Shown: positions 1-8,911 of the stretch, one piece after another
Position numbering within the stretch: the stretch's first letter is position 1
Layout: every line of letters begins with the position of its first letter
From: Phaeobacter sp. 22II1-1F12B
Lineage (GTDB): Bacteria > Pseudomonadota > Alphaproteobacteria > Rhodobacterales > Rhodobacteraceae
NCBI RefSeq assembly: GCF_002210165.1
Contig: NZ_AQQP01000009.1
Location: forward strand, 1-64,000
DNA length: 64,000 nucleotides
Reading direction: 5' to 3'
Notes under the pieces: model-generated
What the model saw: the letters and a program-made list of their open reading frames with translations, nothing else
What the model was told of the DNA's origin: nothing
The model's database searches: none
Program-made: the position numbers and the translations under genes

Positions 1-68
1 CTTTCCAGCAAGATAGGGGAATTGTCGCAAGCCAGTTTAGAATGTGCCCCGTCTGTGTCTGTTATTCG

Positions 69-74
69 TATAAT
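69..74 (+). promoter_or_regulatory. Candidate -10 box of the first catabolic operon
   Basis: A perfect TATAAT lies about 200 bases before the first gene. No convincing -35 element is seen 16-18 bases upstream (the stretch there is GC-rich), so the promoter may need an activator or may not be real. The palindrome at 106-120 would then fall just downstream of the start point, a typical repressor position. Confidence 0.3.
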
Positions 75-105
75 TGGTATTATGTAAAAAATGAAACGTG
101 TATTG

Positions 106-120
106 CGGAATACAATTCCG
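106..120. promoter_or_regulatory. Perfect 15-bp palindrome, candidate operator
   Basis: CGGAAT-aca-ATTCCG is a perfect inverted repeat with 6-base arms. It sits in the untranslated region of the acyl-CoA ligase operon. Two bases before it is the 12-mer GAAACGTGTATT (93-104), which recurs exactly upstream of livK (18219-18230). An IclR-family regulator is encoded at 18476-19282, and GGAAT/ATTCC arms resemble IclR-type sites. The link to that protein is inference. Confidence 0.4.
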
Positions 121-227
121 ACAAGCGGTATTGCAGTCTGTGAAAAGATGGTTACCATTTTTTCGAGGAGAGTCGCAGCCTGCAATCCCCCGGGTGATTG
201 AATGCGCTGCGCATGGGAGGAAATCGA

Positions 228-278
228 ATGCTAGCAGATGTCGCGCTCGGTGCCGAGTGTCGCAGCGAAAACGCCTGA
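228..278 (+). CDS. Possible 16-residue leader peptide coupled to the acyl-CoA ligase
   Basis: An ATG at 228 follows a strong ribosome binding site (GGGAGG, 215-220, 7-base spacer). It opens a 16-codon frame ending in TGA at 276-278, and this stop overlaps the ATG of the ligase (TGATG). The ligase start itself has only a weak Shine-Dalgarno sequence. The arrangement suggests translational coupling through a short upstream reading frame. No attenuator hairpin or codon run was seen. The alternative is that the good ribosome binding site is accidental. Confidence 0.4.
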   Translation: MLADVALGAECRSENA

Positions 279-1996
279 TGAATACAGCATCGGATTTTCA
301 GGAAGCTGCACGTCAGGTCGTGGCAAACAATCCGCAGTACGCGGTTGAAGAAGCCGAGATCCGTGGCGTGACCTACCGGGTATTCAAATCCATCCCGCGA
401 CACATGCGCGAATTCCTTCAATATGTTCGGCCTCAGTTTGATGATGGGTCGGCCAGTTACATCGCCTTCAACGGTGAAACCTGGACCTTTGACGAGTTCT
501 GCAATGACATCAAGGCGATGGCGCATGTTCTGGAAAAGGATATGCAGATCGCCAAGGGACAGCCGGTTGCAGTTGCCATGCGCAACTGCCCCGAGATGCT
601 GATCCTGATGTTGGCGATTACTTCGGTCGGCGGTGTCGTCGTTTTCCTCAATGGCTGGTGGACGACCGAAGAGCTTTCTTATGCGATTGAGGACAGCGGT
701 GCCAAGATCGTGTTTGCAGATGGCGAAAGATGCAATCGTATCATGCCTTTGCTGGACAAGTTCAATCTTACGCTGATTGGCGTTCGCGATGGCGATACTG
801 GCGATGTACAAAGCTATGCGGCGTTGAAGAATCGCGTTGGCTCGGCGGACTGGTCCGAGCGGTTTATCGACACCGACGATGACATGGCGATCATGTATTC
901 TTCGGGCACGACGGGCCAGCCCAAGGGCGTGGTTCAGACCCATCGGGGGGCGCTTAACGCGGTTTACACATGGCTGATGCAGCCCGAAATCGCGGCGATC
1001 CTTACGCCGCCCGTGGAACCGGTAGCCGAGCCCCCTCGCCCATGCGCGCTTATCGTGACGCCGTTGTTTCATGTGACCGCCACGCATCCGATGTTCCTGC
1101 TCAGCCTTGCCGCCGGCGGTCGCGTTATCCTGATGGAAAAATGGAATGCCGAGAAAGCTGCCGAGCTCATCATCTCGGAAAAAGTCACGCGTTTTCTGGG
1201 GGTTCCAACGCAATCAGCCGATCTGCTTGCCGTTGCACGCCGTGATGGTCTGTCGTTTCCGACGCTGCAATACCTAGGCGCTGGCGGCGCCAAACGTCCG
1301 GCGGCGCAGGTCAATGGTCTGGCCGAGGCTTTCCCCGAGGCGCAGATTGCGACTGGCTGGGGCATGACCGAGACAAATGCAAACGGGATCGGCTTTGCCG
1401 GAGAGGAATATCTGTCTCATCCCGGCGCCACGGGTCGTCTTTATCCGCCGGTTCAGGATTTGAAACTAATCGATGATCTGGGCCACGAGGTTCCGCAAGG
1501 TGAAATTGGGGAGATCACGGTCAAAAGCCCATGTAACATGCGGTGTTACCTGAATAAACCAGAAGCGACAGCTGAAATCCTTACGGACGGTTGGCTGCGG
1601 TCCGGGGATCTGGGTATGATGGATGAAGATGGTATCGTAACTATCCTAGACAGAAAGAAAAATATCATCATTCGGGGTGGCGAGAACATCGCCTGTCTTG
1701 ATGTCGAAGGGGCCTTGCACCGGCATCCCGATGTGATCGAAGCCTGTGCGTTCTCGATACCCCACGACCGGCTTGGAGAAGTGGTGGGTGCCGGACTTTG
1801 GCTACGCCCCGGCGCTCGGCTAGAGATCGGGGAACTCACAGTGTTTCTTGCCCCGCATATTGCCAAGTTCAAGATCCCCGAAAGGATATGGACTTTTGAC
1901 GCCGCCCTGCCCCGCGGCACGACGGACAAGCTGGATCGGCGCGAGTTGCGCCGGATCTGCCTCGACGAACTCAATGAGAAAACGGAGCTTGCATGA
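278..1996 (+). CDS. Class I adenylate-forming acyl-CoA ligase
   Basis: ATP-dependent carboxylate-CoA ligase (ANL superfamily, 572 residues), expected to activate the acid degraded by this operon. The P-loop motif YSSGTTGQPKGVV, the A5 motif GWGMTETNANG, the hinge region LDRKKNIIIRGGENI and a C-terminal TTDKLDR containing the catalytic lysine (usual form TGK) are all present, so the enzyme looks active. The frame is open back to 98, but the start at 278 fits the family N-terminus (MNTASDFQEAARQ); the 60 codons before it are Arg/Cys-rich and look non-coding. Its stop overlaps the next gene by 4 bases (ATGA). The substrate cannot be read from the sequence. Confidence 0.9.
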   Translation: MNTASDFQEAARQVVANNPQYAVEEAEIRGVTYRVFKSIPRHMREFLQYVRPQFDDGSASYIAFNGETWTFDEFCNDIKAMAHVLEKDMQIAKGQPVAVAMRNCPEMLILMLAITSVGGVVVFLNGWWTTEELSYAIEDSGAKIVFADGERCNRIMPLLDKFNLTLIGVRDGDTGDVQSYAALKNRVGSADWSERFIDTDDDMAIMYSSGTTGQPKGVVQTHRGALNAVYTWLMQPEIAAILTPPVEPVAEPPRPCALIVTPLFHVTATHPMFLLSLAAGGRVILMEKWNAEKAAELIISEKVTRFLGVPTQSADLLAVARRDGLSFPTLQYLGAGGAKRPAAQVNGLAEAFPEAQIATGWGMTETNANGIGFAGEEYLSHPGATGRLYPPVQDLKLIDDLGHEVPQGEIGEITVKSPCNMRCYLNKPEATAEILTDGWLRSGDLGMMDEDGIVTILDRKKNIIIRGGENIACLDVEGALHRHPDVIEACAFSIPHDRLGEVVGAGLWLRPGARLEIGELTVFLAPHIAKFKIPERIWTFDAALPRGTTDKLDRRELRRICLDELNEKTELA

Positions 1997-3297
1997 AGGA
2001 AGCAACACAGGAAGAGATCGGCAGCTATATCGCTGATGCTGGCAAAGCCGCATGGAATGTGCCGGGCATCGATGCCTCGACGCCACGTCGGGAAATCCGC
2101 ACTGTCGGTGTCATCGGCGCCGGGACCATGGGCGGTGGTATTTCCATGAATTTCGCGACGGCTGGCTTTGACATCACCATTGTCGAAACTCAGCAAGAGG
2201 CGCTTGATCGCGGGCTGAGTGTCGTGCGCGGCAACTATCAGCGCAGTGCCGACAAGGGCCGGTTTCCGCAGGATGAGGTCGAAACACGCATGGCCCGTTT
2301 CGATGGGAAACTGTCGATCGAAGCGCTTGCCGATTGCGATCTGGTCATCGAGGCGGTCTTCGAGGACATGGAGTTGAAGCGCAAGATCTTTACCGAGCTT
2401 GACCGCGTGATGAAGCCCGGCGCGATCCTTGCCACGAATACCTCGGCGCTGGATATCGATGAGATTGCCGCGATGACAAAGCGGCCCGAAGATGTTATCG
2501 GTTTGCACTTCTTTTCGCCCGCTAACGTCATGAAATTGCTTGAGATCGTGCGCGCCGAAAAGACTGCGGATGACGTGGTTGCGACCTGCATGGATCTGGC
2601 TAAAACCATCAACAAGATCGCGGTTCTGGTCGGGGTTTGCCCGGGGTTCGTCGGTAATCGCATTCTGTTTGCCCGGCAGAAGCAGGCCAACAAGTTGGTG
2701 TATCAGGGCGTGATGCCTTGGGATGTGGATGCGGCGCTGAATGCGTTCGGGTTCCGCATGGGGCCGTTCCAGATGTCGGATTTGGCAGGTCTGGATATCG
2801 GCTGGTCCAAGGGGGCCAAGACGGCGAACCCGATCCGCGATGCGCTTTGTGAAATGGATCGTCGCGGGCAAAAGACCAAGGCGGGTTACTACGACTATGA
2901 TGATGCGCGCAACCCGATCCCTTCAGATGTGACCGCCAAGATCATTCGTGACATCACCGGGGCCGAGCCCAGCACGATGGAGCAAGATGAGATCATCGAA
3001 ATCTGCATCTATCCAATGATCAACGAGGCAGTGAAGATCCTTGAAGAAAACAAGGCGCAGCGACCGTCGGATATCGATGTGGTCTGGCTGAACGGTTATG
3101 GCTGGCCCGCCGACAAGGGCGGCCCGATGTTCTATGGCGATATTGTTGGCGCGCAGGCCGTGCTTGACCGGATGGAAAAGCTTGCCGCCGATGATCCGGA
3201 ATTTGCGCCAGCGGAAACACTCAAGAAGCTGGCAGCCGAAGGTGGCAAGTTCACCGATATCGATACAGGCGGTCTGAAAACCGACAAGGGGGCGTAA
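1993..3297 (+). CDS. 3-hydroxyacyl-CoA dehydrogenase (monofunctional, two 3HCDH domains)
   Basis: NAD-dependent oxidation of (S)-3-hydroxyacyl-CoA in beta-oxidation; 434 residues. After an N-terminal extension of about 35 residues comes the Rossmann motif [14 protein letters not shown], then the catalytic His in [17 protein letters not shown], and two C-terminal 3HCDH helical domains (the second from about residue 300). This corresponds to the FadB/FadJ C-terminal part without the fused hydratase; the hydratase is the next gene, 4 bases downstream. Translation is coupled to the ligase by an ATGA overlap. High confidence in family, substrate length unknown. Confidence 0.92.
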   Translation: MKEATQEEIGSYIADAGKAAWNVPGIDASTPRREIRTVGVIGAGTMGGGISMNFATAGFDITIVETQQEALDRGLSVVRGNYQRSADKGRFPQDEVETRMARFDGKLSIEALADCDLVIEAVFEDMELKRKIFTELDRVMKPGAILATNTSALDIDEIAAMTKRPEDVIGLHFFSPANVMKLLEIVRAEKTADDVVATCMDLAKTINKIAVLVGVCPGFVGNRILFARQKQANKLVYQGVMPWDVDAALNAFGFRMGPFQMSDLAGLDIGWSKGAKTANPIRDALCEMDRRGQKTKAGYYDYDDARNPIPSDVTAKIIRDITGAEPSTMEQDEIIEICIYPMINEAVKILEENKAQRPSDIDVVWLNGYGWPADKGGPMFYGDIVGAQAVLDRMEKLAADDPEFAPAETLKKLAAEGGKFTDIDTGGLKTDKGA

Positions 3298-3301
3298 ATC
3301 C

Positions 3302-4081
3302 ATGGCATATGAATTCATCAAGACCGAGAAGAAAGGTCATATCCTCGTCGTGACCATGAACCGTCCCGAGGTTTACAATGCCGTCCATTCCGAGATGCAT
3401 CATGAAATGTCGGATTGCTGGGACGCTTTCGCGGCGGACGAAGACCTATGGGTCGCGGTCCTGACCGGTGCGGGCGACAAGGCCTTTACCGCAGGAAATG
3501 ACCTCAAGGCGACCAATGAGGGCGGGATCAAGAAAGGCCTGCCGGCGAGCGGCTTTGCTGGTTTATCGTCGCGCTTTGACCTTGAGAAACCGTTGGTGGC
3601 GGCGGTCAACGGGTTCGCAATGGGCGGTGGTTTCGAAACCGCGCTCTCCTGCGACATCATCATCGCGTCGGAAAACGCCAAGTTCGCCCTGCCCGAAGTC
3701 AAAGTCGGCTTTTTCGCCTCTGCCTCGGGGGTCCAGCGTCTGTCGCGCTATATCGGGCGGCTTGCCGCACAAGAGATGATGTTTACCGGCCGCACGATTG
3801 ATGCGCAGGAAGCGCTCAAACTGGGATGCTGTAACGAGGTTGTGGCCCATGAAAAGGCAATGGAGCGCGCAATGGAAATGGCCGAACAACTGTGCACCGT
3901 GTCACCGTCTTCGATCAAGGCGACCAAGCGTATCCTGAACAGTATGGCCGTGGCCGATGGCCTTCCTGAAAGCCTGCAATATTCGCGCGAGGTTCAGGCC
4001 GATCTGGCCAAGACCGAGGACTTCAAGGAAGGCGTGCAGGCCTTTGTCGAAAAACGCAAACCCGAATGGAAAAACCGCTAA
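3302..4081 (+). CDS. Enoyl-CoA hydratase (crotonase family)
   Basis: Hydrates 2-enoyl-CoA to (S)-3-hydroxyacyl-CoA; 259 residues, normal for the family. The oxyanion-hole segments are present (FTAGNDLKA, and GGGFE), and both glutamates corresponding to rat hydratase E144 and E164 are kept (E112 and E132, correctly spaced by 20). It is therefore likely a true hydratase rather than an isomerase or hydrolase. It supplies the activity missing from the preceding unfused dehydrogenase. It is followed after 23 bases, with GAAAGGA as ribosome binding site, by the acyl-CoA dehydrogenase. Confidence 0.9.
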   Translation: MAYEFIKTEKKGHILVVTMNRPEVYNAVHSEMHHEMSDCWDAFAADEDLWVAVLTGAGDKAFTAGNDLKATNEGGIKKGLPASGFAGLSSRFDLEKPLVAAVNGFAMGGGFETALSCDIIIASENAKFALPEVKVGFFASASGVQRLSRYIGRLAAQEMMFTGRTIDAQEALKLGCCNEVVAHEKAMERAMEMAEQLCTVSPSSIKATKRILNSMAVADGLPESLQYSREVQADLAKTEDFKEGVQAFVEKRKPEWKNR

Positions 4082-4104
4082 GTCAGCGAAAGGAATAGTT
4101 TAGT

Positions 4105-5415
4105 ATGTCATTGGCAAAACATCCCCCGGAGATGAACGACCTGCGCATGTCCGAAAAGGCGCGCCCGCTGCTTGAGGCGGTCATCAAGCATATCGCAGAA
4201 AACGTCGATCCGATTACCGAGGAATTCTATCGTCTGGGCGAAGGCCGTGAAGATCGCTGGTCTTATGCGCCTGGCCAGCTTGAACTGCTCGAAACCGCGA
4301 AGAAGAAAGCGCGGGAAAGCGGACTCTGGAACTTCTTCTTGCCGAATTCGGAGACCGGCGAAGGCCTGAGCAATCTCGACTATGCCTATATCGCGGCCGA
4401 GCTGGGCAAGAACCCGTTGGCGTCGGAGACGCTGAACTGTTCGGCGCCGGACACCGGCAACATGGAAGTGCTGGAACGTGTCGGCACGCCCGAGCAAAAG
4501 GAAAAGTGGCTGAAGCCCCTGCTCGCCGGTGAAATCCGCTCGGCCTACGCCATGACGGAACCGGATGTGGCATCTTCGGATGCCAAGAATATCGCGACGA
4601 GCGCGGTTCTTGAAGGCGATGAATGGGTCATCAACGGCGAGAAATTCTATATCTCCGGTGCTGGCGATCCGCGCTGCAAGATCATGATTACCATGGTGAA
4701 AACCTCGCCCGAGGCGGAAACATTCAAGCAGCAAAGCCAAATCTTGGTGCCTATCGACACGCCCGGCGTGACCATCGTTGGTCCGATGCACGTGTTCGGG
4801 CATGACGACGCGCCGCATGGGCACATGCATATCAAGTTCGAAAACGTGCGAGTTCCCAAGGAGAATATCCTGCTTGGCGAAGGTCGCGGTTTCGAGATTT
4901 CCCAGCTTCGCCTTGGGCCAGGCCGGATTCACCACTGCATGCGCTCGATCGGTTCGGCGGAAAAGGCGCTGGACATGATGCTGGACCGGTCTCTGAACCG
5001 GAAGGCGTTTGGCAAGCGTATCGTCGATCTTGGCAAGAACATGGAAACCATCTCGCGGGCGCGGATCGATATCGAGGCGATGCGGATGATGGTTCTGAAA
5101 GGCGCCAAGGCGATGGATGTGCTGGGCAACAAAGAAGCCCGGATCTGGGTTTCGGCGGTCAAGGCGCTGGTGCCTGAAAAAGCCTGCCAGATCATCGATC
5201 AGGCGATGCAGGTGCATGGCGCCGCAGGTCTGTCGCAGTGGTTCCCGCTGTCCGAGATGTATGTAGGCCAGCGGACGCTGCGTTTTGCTGATGGTCCGGA
5301 CGAGGTGCACCATCACGTCGTGGCCCGTGCCGAAGTGCAGGGCTACCAGGACTCCAACGACCGCAAGGCCCGTGTCGCGCGCTCGGTCGGTGGCCGCATG
5401 TTCGAGGGTCCGTAA
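4105..5415 (+). CDS. ACAD10/ACAD11-type acyl-CoA dehydrogenase
   Basis: FAD-dependent acyl-CoA dehydrogenase of 436 residues. Motifs match the dehydrogenase half of animal ACAD11: AMTEPDVASSDAKNI, GEKFYISGAGDPRCKI, LLGEGRGFEISQ, LGPGRIHHCMR and a late LRFADGPDEVHHH. In mammals ACAD10/11 join this domain to an APH-like kinase that phosphorylates 4-hydroxyacyl-CoA; the dehydrogenase part then eliminates phosphate to give the enoyl-CoA. LvaC of the Pseudomonas levulinate pathway is a comparable split bacterial enzyme. A matching separate kinase is encoded at 19309-20340. Assignment to ACAD11 type is from motifs; the 4-hydroxy-acid role here is inference. Confidence 0.9.
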   Translation: MSLAKHPPEMNDLRMSEKARPLLEAVIKHIAENVDPITEEFYRLGEGREDRWSYAPGQLELLETAKKKARESGLWNFFLPNSETGEGLSNLDYAYIAAELGKNPLASETLNCSAPDTGNMEVLERVGTPEQKEKWLKPLLAGEIRSAYAMTEPDVASSDAKNIATSAVLEGDEWVINGEKFYISGAGDPRCKIMITMVKTSPEAETFKQQSQILVPIDTPGVTIVGPMHVFGHDDAPHGHMHIKFENVRVPKENILLGEGRGFEISQLRLGPGRIHHCMRSIGSAEKALDMMLDRSLNRKAFGKRIVDLGKNMETISRARIDIEAMRMMVLKGAKAMDVLGNKEARIWVSAVKALVPEKACQIIDQAMQVHGAAGLSQWFPLSEMYVGQRTLRFADGPDEVHHHVVARAEVQGYQDSNDRKARVARSVGGRMFEGP

Positions 5416-5418
5416 GTC

Positions 5419-6192
5419 ATGCGCGAACTCTTTGATCTCACGGGACGCGTCGCGCTGTTGACCGGCGCGTCCAAGGGCATGGGGCTTGTCATGGCGACGG
5501 CCCTTGCCGATCACGGGGCCAAGGTGGTGATCTCTGCGCGCAAGCAGGATCAGCTTGACGAGGCTGCCGCCAAGATCAACGAAACCGTCGGCGCGGATCG
5601 CGCCGTCGGGATTGCCTGTAATGTCGGCTACAAGGATCAGCTTGAAGCTCTGGTTGCCGGGGCGCGGGAAAAAGCCGGTCCGATTGACATCGTCGTAGGC
5701 AATGCTGGGGTGAACCCCTACTACGGGAAAACCTCGGAAATACCTGACGAAGCGTATGAAAAGACGATGCGCGCCAATGTGCAGGCCAATCTCTGGCTTG
5801 CCAAGATGGTGGTTTCGGACATGCAGGCCAAGGGCAGCGGGTCGATGATGTTCACCTCTTCCATTGGGGCGTTCAAACCGTCGGAAACGCTGGGTACCTA
5901 TGGCATGTCGAAACTGGCGCTGATCGGGCTTGTACGGAACCTAGCGGCAGAGTTTGGCCCCGACGGCATCCGGTTCAACGCGATCTGTCCGGGGCTCGTG
6001 AAAACCGATTTTGCCCGCGAGCTTTGGGACAATCCCGAGGTCGAGGCCCGTATCAACAAGAGCATTCCGCTGCGCCGACTAGGTGAGCCCGAGGATTTCG
6101 CAGGTATCGCGGTATATCTAGCGTCGGATGCCAGCCGCTACATGACCGGTCAGGCGCTGACGGTTTGTGGCGGCTCCAACATGTGGACGTAA
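5419..6192 (+). CDS. SDR family oxidoreductase
   Basis: NAD(P)-dependent short-chain dehydrogenase/reductase, 257 residues. It shows the TGASKGMG cofactor motif near residue 16, NAG near 94, catalytic Ser in SSIGAF, and YGMSK. The C-terminus ends in the tetramer-type TGQALTVCGG. It starts 3 bases after the dehydrogenase stop and clearly belongs to the operon. It could oxidise a hydroxyacyl-CoA or reduce a ketoacyl-CoA; in the levulinate pathway an SDR reduces the 4-keto group before phosphorylation, which would fit here, but that is inference. Confidence 0.88.
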   Translation: MRELFDLTGRVALLTGASKGMGLVMATALADHGAKVVISARKQDQLDEAAAKINETVGADRAVGIACNVGYKDQLEALVAGAREKAGPIDIVVGNAGVNPYYGKTSEIPDEAYEKTMRANVQANLWLAKMVVSDMQAKGSGSMMFTSSIGAFKPSETLGTYGMSKLALIGLVRNLAAEFGPDGIRFNAICPGLVKTDFARELWDNPEVEARINKSIPLRRLGEPEDFAGIAVYLASDASRYMTGQALTVCGGSNMWT

Positions 6193-6195
6193 GCA

Positions 6196-6966
6196 ATGGA
6201 ACTAAAAGATAAAATCATCGTCGTCACCGGGGCCGCCAGCGGTATCGGCAAGGCGATGGCTATCCGTTTTGCCGCCGAGGGCGCAAAACAGGTGATCTGT
6301 GCCGATCTCAATCTTGCCGGTGCCGAAGCAACCGCCAGTGAAATCAACGGCATCGCCTTTGAGGTCAATGTGGCGCGAGAGGCAGAAATTTCGGGCCTGA
6401 TCGAAAAGGTCGAAGCCGAAATTGGCCCCATCGACCTGTTCTGTTCCAACGCCGGCATCCTGACCGTCGGCGGCATGGAAGTTGCCAACGAAGACTGGCA
6501 GCGGATCTGGGAAGTGAACGTGATGGCGCATGTCTGGGCCGCACGTCATCTTGTGCCACGCATGATCGCGCGCGGCGGCGGTTACCTGCTGAACACGGCA
6601 TCTGCTGCGGGTCTGCTGAATCAAGTCGGTTCGGCCCCCTACGGCGTGACCAAACACGCGGCGGTGGGCCTTGCGGAATGGCTTGCGCTGACCCACGGCG
6701 ATGACGGGATCAAGGTTTCGGTCCTCTGCCCTCAGGCGGTCCGAAGCGAAATGACCCGTGGCCGCGAAGATGGCGTTGCCTCGATGGATGGCATGCTGGA
6801 GCCCGAACCGGTGGCCGAGGCCTGTGTGCGGACTATCCGTGAGGAGACGTTCCTTGTTCTGCCGCATGAAGAGGTTCTGGCCTATATGCGCAAGAAAACC
6901 GAGAACTACGACCGTTGGATCGGCGGGATGCGCAAACTGAACCGTCAATACGGTCAGCTCAAATGA
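6196..6966 (+). CDS. SDR family oxidoreductase
   Basis: Second SDR of the operon, 256 residues, starting 3 bases after the previous stop. Motifs: TGAASGIGKAM, NAGILTVGG, TASAAG with the catalytic Ser, and YGVTK. The C-terminal part differs from its neighbour (ending near RKLNRQYGQLK) and is longer after the active site, so the two are not recent duplicates. Substrate unknown. Last gene of the rightward operon; a hairpin follows at once. Confidence 0.86.
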   Translation: MELKDKIIVVTGAASGIGKAMAIRFAAEGAKQVICADLNLAGAEATASEINGIAFEVNVAREAEISGLIEKVEAEIGPIDLFCSNAGILTVGGMEVANEDWQRIWEVNVMAHVWAARHLVPRMIARGGGYLLNTASAAGLLNQVGSAPYGVTKHAAVGLAEWLALTHGDDGIKVSVLCPQAVRSEMTRGREDGVASMDGMLEPEPVAEACVRTIREETFLVLPHEEVLAYMRKKTENYDRWIGGMRKLNRQYGQLK

Positions 6967-6973
6967 AATACAG

Positions 6974-6996
6974 GCCGCCCGTTTCAGGCGGGCGGC
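6974..6996. terminator. Hairpin between convergent operons
   Basis: GCCGCCCG (6974-6981) pairs with CGGGCGGC (6989-6996) across a 7-base loop. It overlaps the end of the leftward amidohydrolase gene and directly follows the rightward SDR stop. No T-tract follows on either strand, so it is a weak terminator candidate for both directions. Confidence 0.4.
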
Positions 6997-8036
6997 AAGC
7001 CGTATGTGGCGCGGGCCGTTCCGGCAAAAAGTAAATCCTGAGACTCTGCATCAAGCTCAGCCGCCAATTTCTTGAAAAAATTCCAGAGAACGGCATAGCT
7101 GACTGATACGCGGTCGACCGGGAAGTTGCTTTCGAACATGCAGCGTTCGGGTCCGAAATGAGCGATCATGTGGCTGTACCACCGCCCTTGCAGGTCGAGC
7201 AATTCATCGGAACCGGTTGGCGTGGCGCGGTCCATAAAGCCAAACCCGTTGTCCGGCATCGCCAGCCCGCCAAGTTTGGCGCGCAGATTGGGGCAGTCTG
7301 CAAGATCGGCCATGTCTTCCTGCCAAATATCGAAAATCTCATCGTGCTTGCCGGTAAAGCGACCGACCCCCAAAGGTGTTCCGAAGTGGTCGAGGATGAT
7401 TGTCGTCTCAGGCACCGCGCGGACCATATCGAAAAAGTCGCGGTTCTGATGATGGTAGTGCCATGTGTCGTAGGTCAGACCGCGTGTACCCAAATGCGAC
7501 AGGCCGCGCCGAAAGTCGGGATCGCTGTACTGGCCCTTTGCGCCTCTCCCCGGGATCATCAGGCTGGCACGATCTTCGTCGCGGGCACCGGAGTGGCGGA
7601 TGCCTTTCAAAAGCCCCTGCCCGGCTTTCTCATGTGCATCCAGCGCCTCGTCCAAGTGATCTAGCGGCAGGGTCAGGTCGACATGGGCGATGATACCCGC
7701 GATCTGCGCGCCGCCTTGTGGCATGTCGGACGCCATCTTTGCCACGTGCGCGGTTTCAGCCACGGATTGCAGATGCTCGGGTGCCGCAAGATCCCAGTAA
7801 GACCGACATTCGATATAGACGGTCTGAACGACGTTGTGTCCTGCGCCGGTATCGCGGAGCAGTTGTTTCGTTTCGTAGACCGCCGGGTTTTCCTTGGTGC
7901 CGTGGACCCAGAGATGATGATGTGGATCGACGATTTCGCGGTCTGGATCAATGATTTCTTCCCGCGTCAGTGCGAGCCAGTCGTCACGTAACTCGATGCC
8001 CGGGCGCCATCCGGGATAGCGCCCGCCCTCGCTCAC
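6984..8036 (-). CDS. Amidohydrolase family protein (COG3618-like TIM-barrel hydrolase)
   Basis: Metal-dependent hydrolase of the amidohydrolase_2 type, 350 residues, the family that includes 2-pyrone-4,6-dicarboxylate lactonase and L-fucono-lactonase. Near residue 37 is the metal motif DPHHHLW; a mid-protein ILDHFG segment and a late FESNFPVD carrying the putative metal/catalytic Asp are also visible. It is the last gene of the leftward operon and its start overlaps the thioesterase stop by 4 bases. A lactonase role would fit with 4-hydroxy acids, which form gamma-lactones, but nothing in the sequence proves the substrate. Confidence 0.82.
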   Translation of the reverse strand: MSEGGRYPGWRPGIELRDDWLALTREEIIDPDREIVDPHHHLWVHGTKENPAVYETKQLLRDTGAGHNVVQTVYIECRSYWDLAAPEHLQSVAETAHVAKMASDMPQGGAQIAGIIAHVDLTLPLDHLDEALDAHEKAGQGLLKGIRHSGARDEDRASLMIPGRGAKGQYSDPDFRRGLSHLGTRGLTYDTWHYHHQNRDFFDMVRAVPETTIILDHFGTPLGVGRFTGKHDEIFDIWQEDMADLADCPNLRAKLGGLAMPDNGFGFMDRATPTGSDELLDLQGRWYSHMIAHFGPERCMFESNFPVDRVSVSYAVLWNFFKKLAAELDAESQDLLFAGTARATYGLPPA

Positions 8037-8911
8037 TTGCGCTCTTCCGCTGGCTTGTAACGGCGCACCAGCCCTTCCTGTGCAACGCTGGCGACCAACT
8101 TGCCGTTCTGGTCAAAGATCTTGCCACGGTTGAAGCCTCGCCCGCCACCGGTAAAGGGCGCATCCATCGCGTAAAGGTGCCATTGATCGAAATGGATCGG
8201 CGCATGGAACCACATGGCGTGGTCAAGGCTTGCTGGGACAACGCCGCCCTTGAGCCAGCTCAGGCCATGCGGGCGTAAAGACGACCCGAGCAAGTTCATG
8301 TCGGAGGCATAGGCGAGATAGCAATGCTGCAGTTTGGCATCGTGCCCTTCGGCGGCGGGCATCCGGAACCACATGCAGTTTTCATCGTCCATCGGTGCTG
8401 GTTCCAGCATGTTCTGCGGGTTTACTTCGCGTACTTCGATAGGTCGCGGGCGCGCAAAGAATTTGGCCTGTTTCGGGTCAAGCTTTTCGGCATCCTTGGC
8501 GCGAAGTTCCGCCATGCTGGGCAGCCCATCCGGAGCTGGCACATTGGGCATCTTGTGCTGGTATTCCCAACCCTCTTCCGGTTCGTGAAACGAGGCCGAC
8601 AGGTTCAGGATCTGCTTGCCGTGCTGAATGGCGATAACGCGGCGGGTGGTAAAGCTGCCACCGTCGCGGGCACGATCGACTTCGTAGATCACGGGAATTT
8701 TCGGATCGCCGGGCCGGATGAAATAGGCATGCAGCGAATGGCAGGTGCGGTCAGGCACCGTGAGATAGGCGGCCATCAGCGCCTGCGCGATGACATGCCC
8801 GCCGAAGATGCGAATTTCGGTCTCTCCCCCCGAGCCGATGCCGCGAAACAGATCGACTTCCAGTCGTTCAATATCCAGCAGGTTCTGTATTTCCGCAGAG
8901 GGATCAGACAT
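8033..8911 (-). CDS. tesB: Acyl-CoA thioesterase II
   Basis: Double hot-dog thioesterase that hydrolyses acyl-CoA to free acid and CoA; 292 residues, close to E. coli TesB. Recognisable are FGGHVIAQALMAA near residue 36, HSLHAYFIRPGD, the DGGSFTTRRV segment, and YASDMNLLG carrying the conserved catalytic Asp. The start codon abuts the stop of the acetoacetyl-CoA synthetase (TAG then ATG) and the end overlaps the amidohydrolase. It probably relieves CoA sequestration by dead-end acyl-CoAs in this catabolic region. Confidence 0.9.
   Translation of the reverse strand: MSDPSAEIQNLLDIERLEVDLFRGIGSGGETEIRIFGGHVIAQALMAAYLTVPDRTCHSLHAYFIRPGDPKIPVIYEVDRARDGGSFTTRRVIAIQHGKQILNLSASFHEPEEGWEYQHKMPNVPAPDGLPSMAELRAKDAEKLDPKQAKFFARPRPIEVREVNPQNMLEPAPMDDENCMWFRMPAAEGHDAKLQHCYLAYASDMNLLGSSLRPHGLSWLKGGVVPASLDHAMWFHAPIHFDQWHLYAMDAPFTGGGRGFNRGKIFDQNGKLVASVAQEGLVRRYKPAEERK

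Noticed and set aside
1546-2871. 441-codon minus-strand open frame
   Set aside because: It lies antisense to the acyl-CoA ligase and hydroxyacyl-CoA dehydrogenase, is rich in Arg/His and has no family motif; a product of GC-rich codon use.
4108-5514. 468-codon minus-strand open frame
   Set aside because: Complete antisense of the ACAD11-type dehydrogenase, whose motifs are unambiguous.
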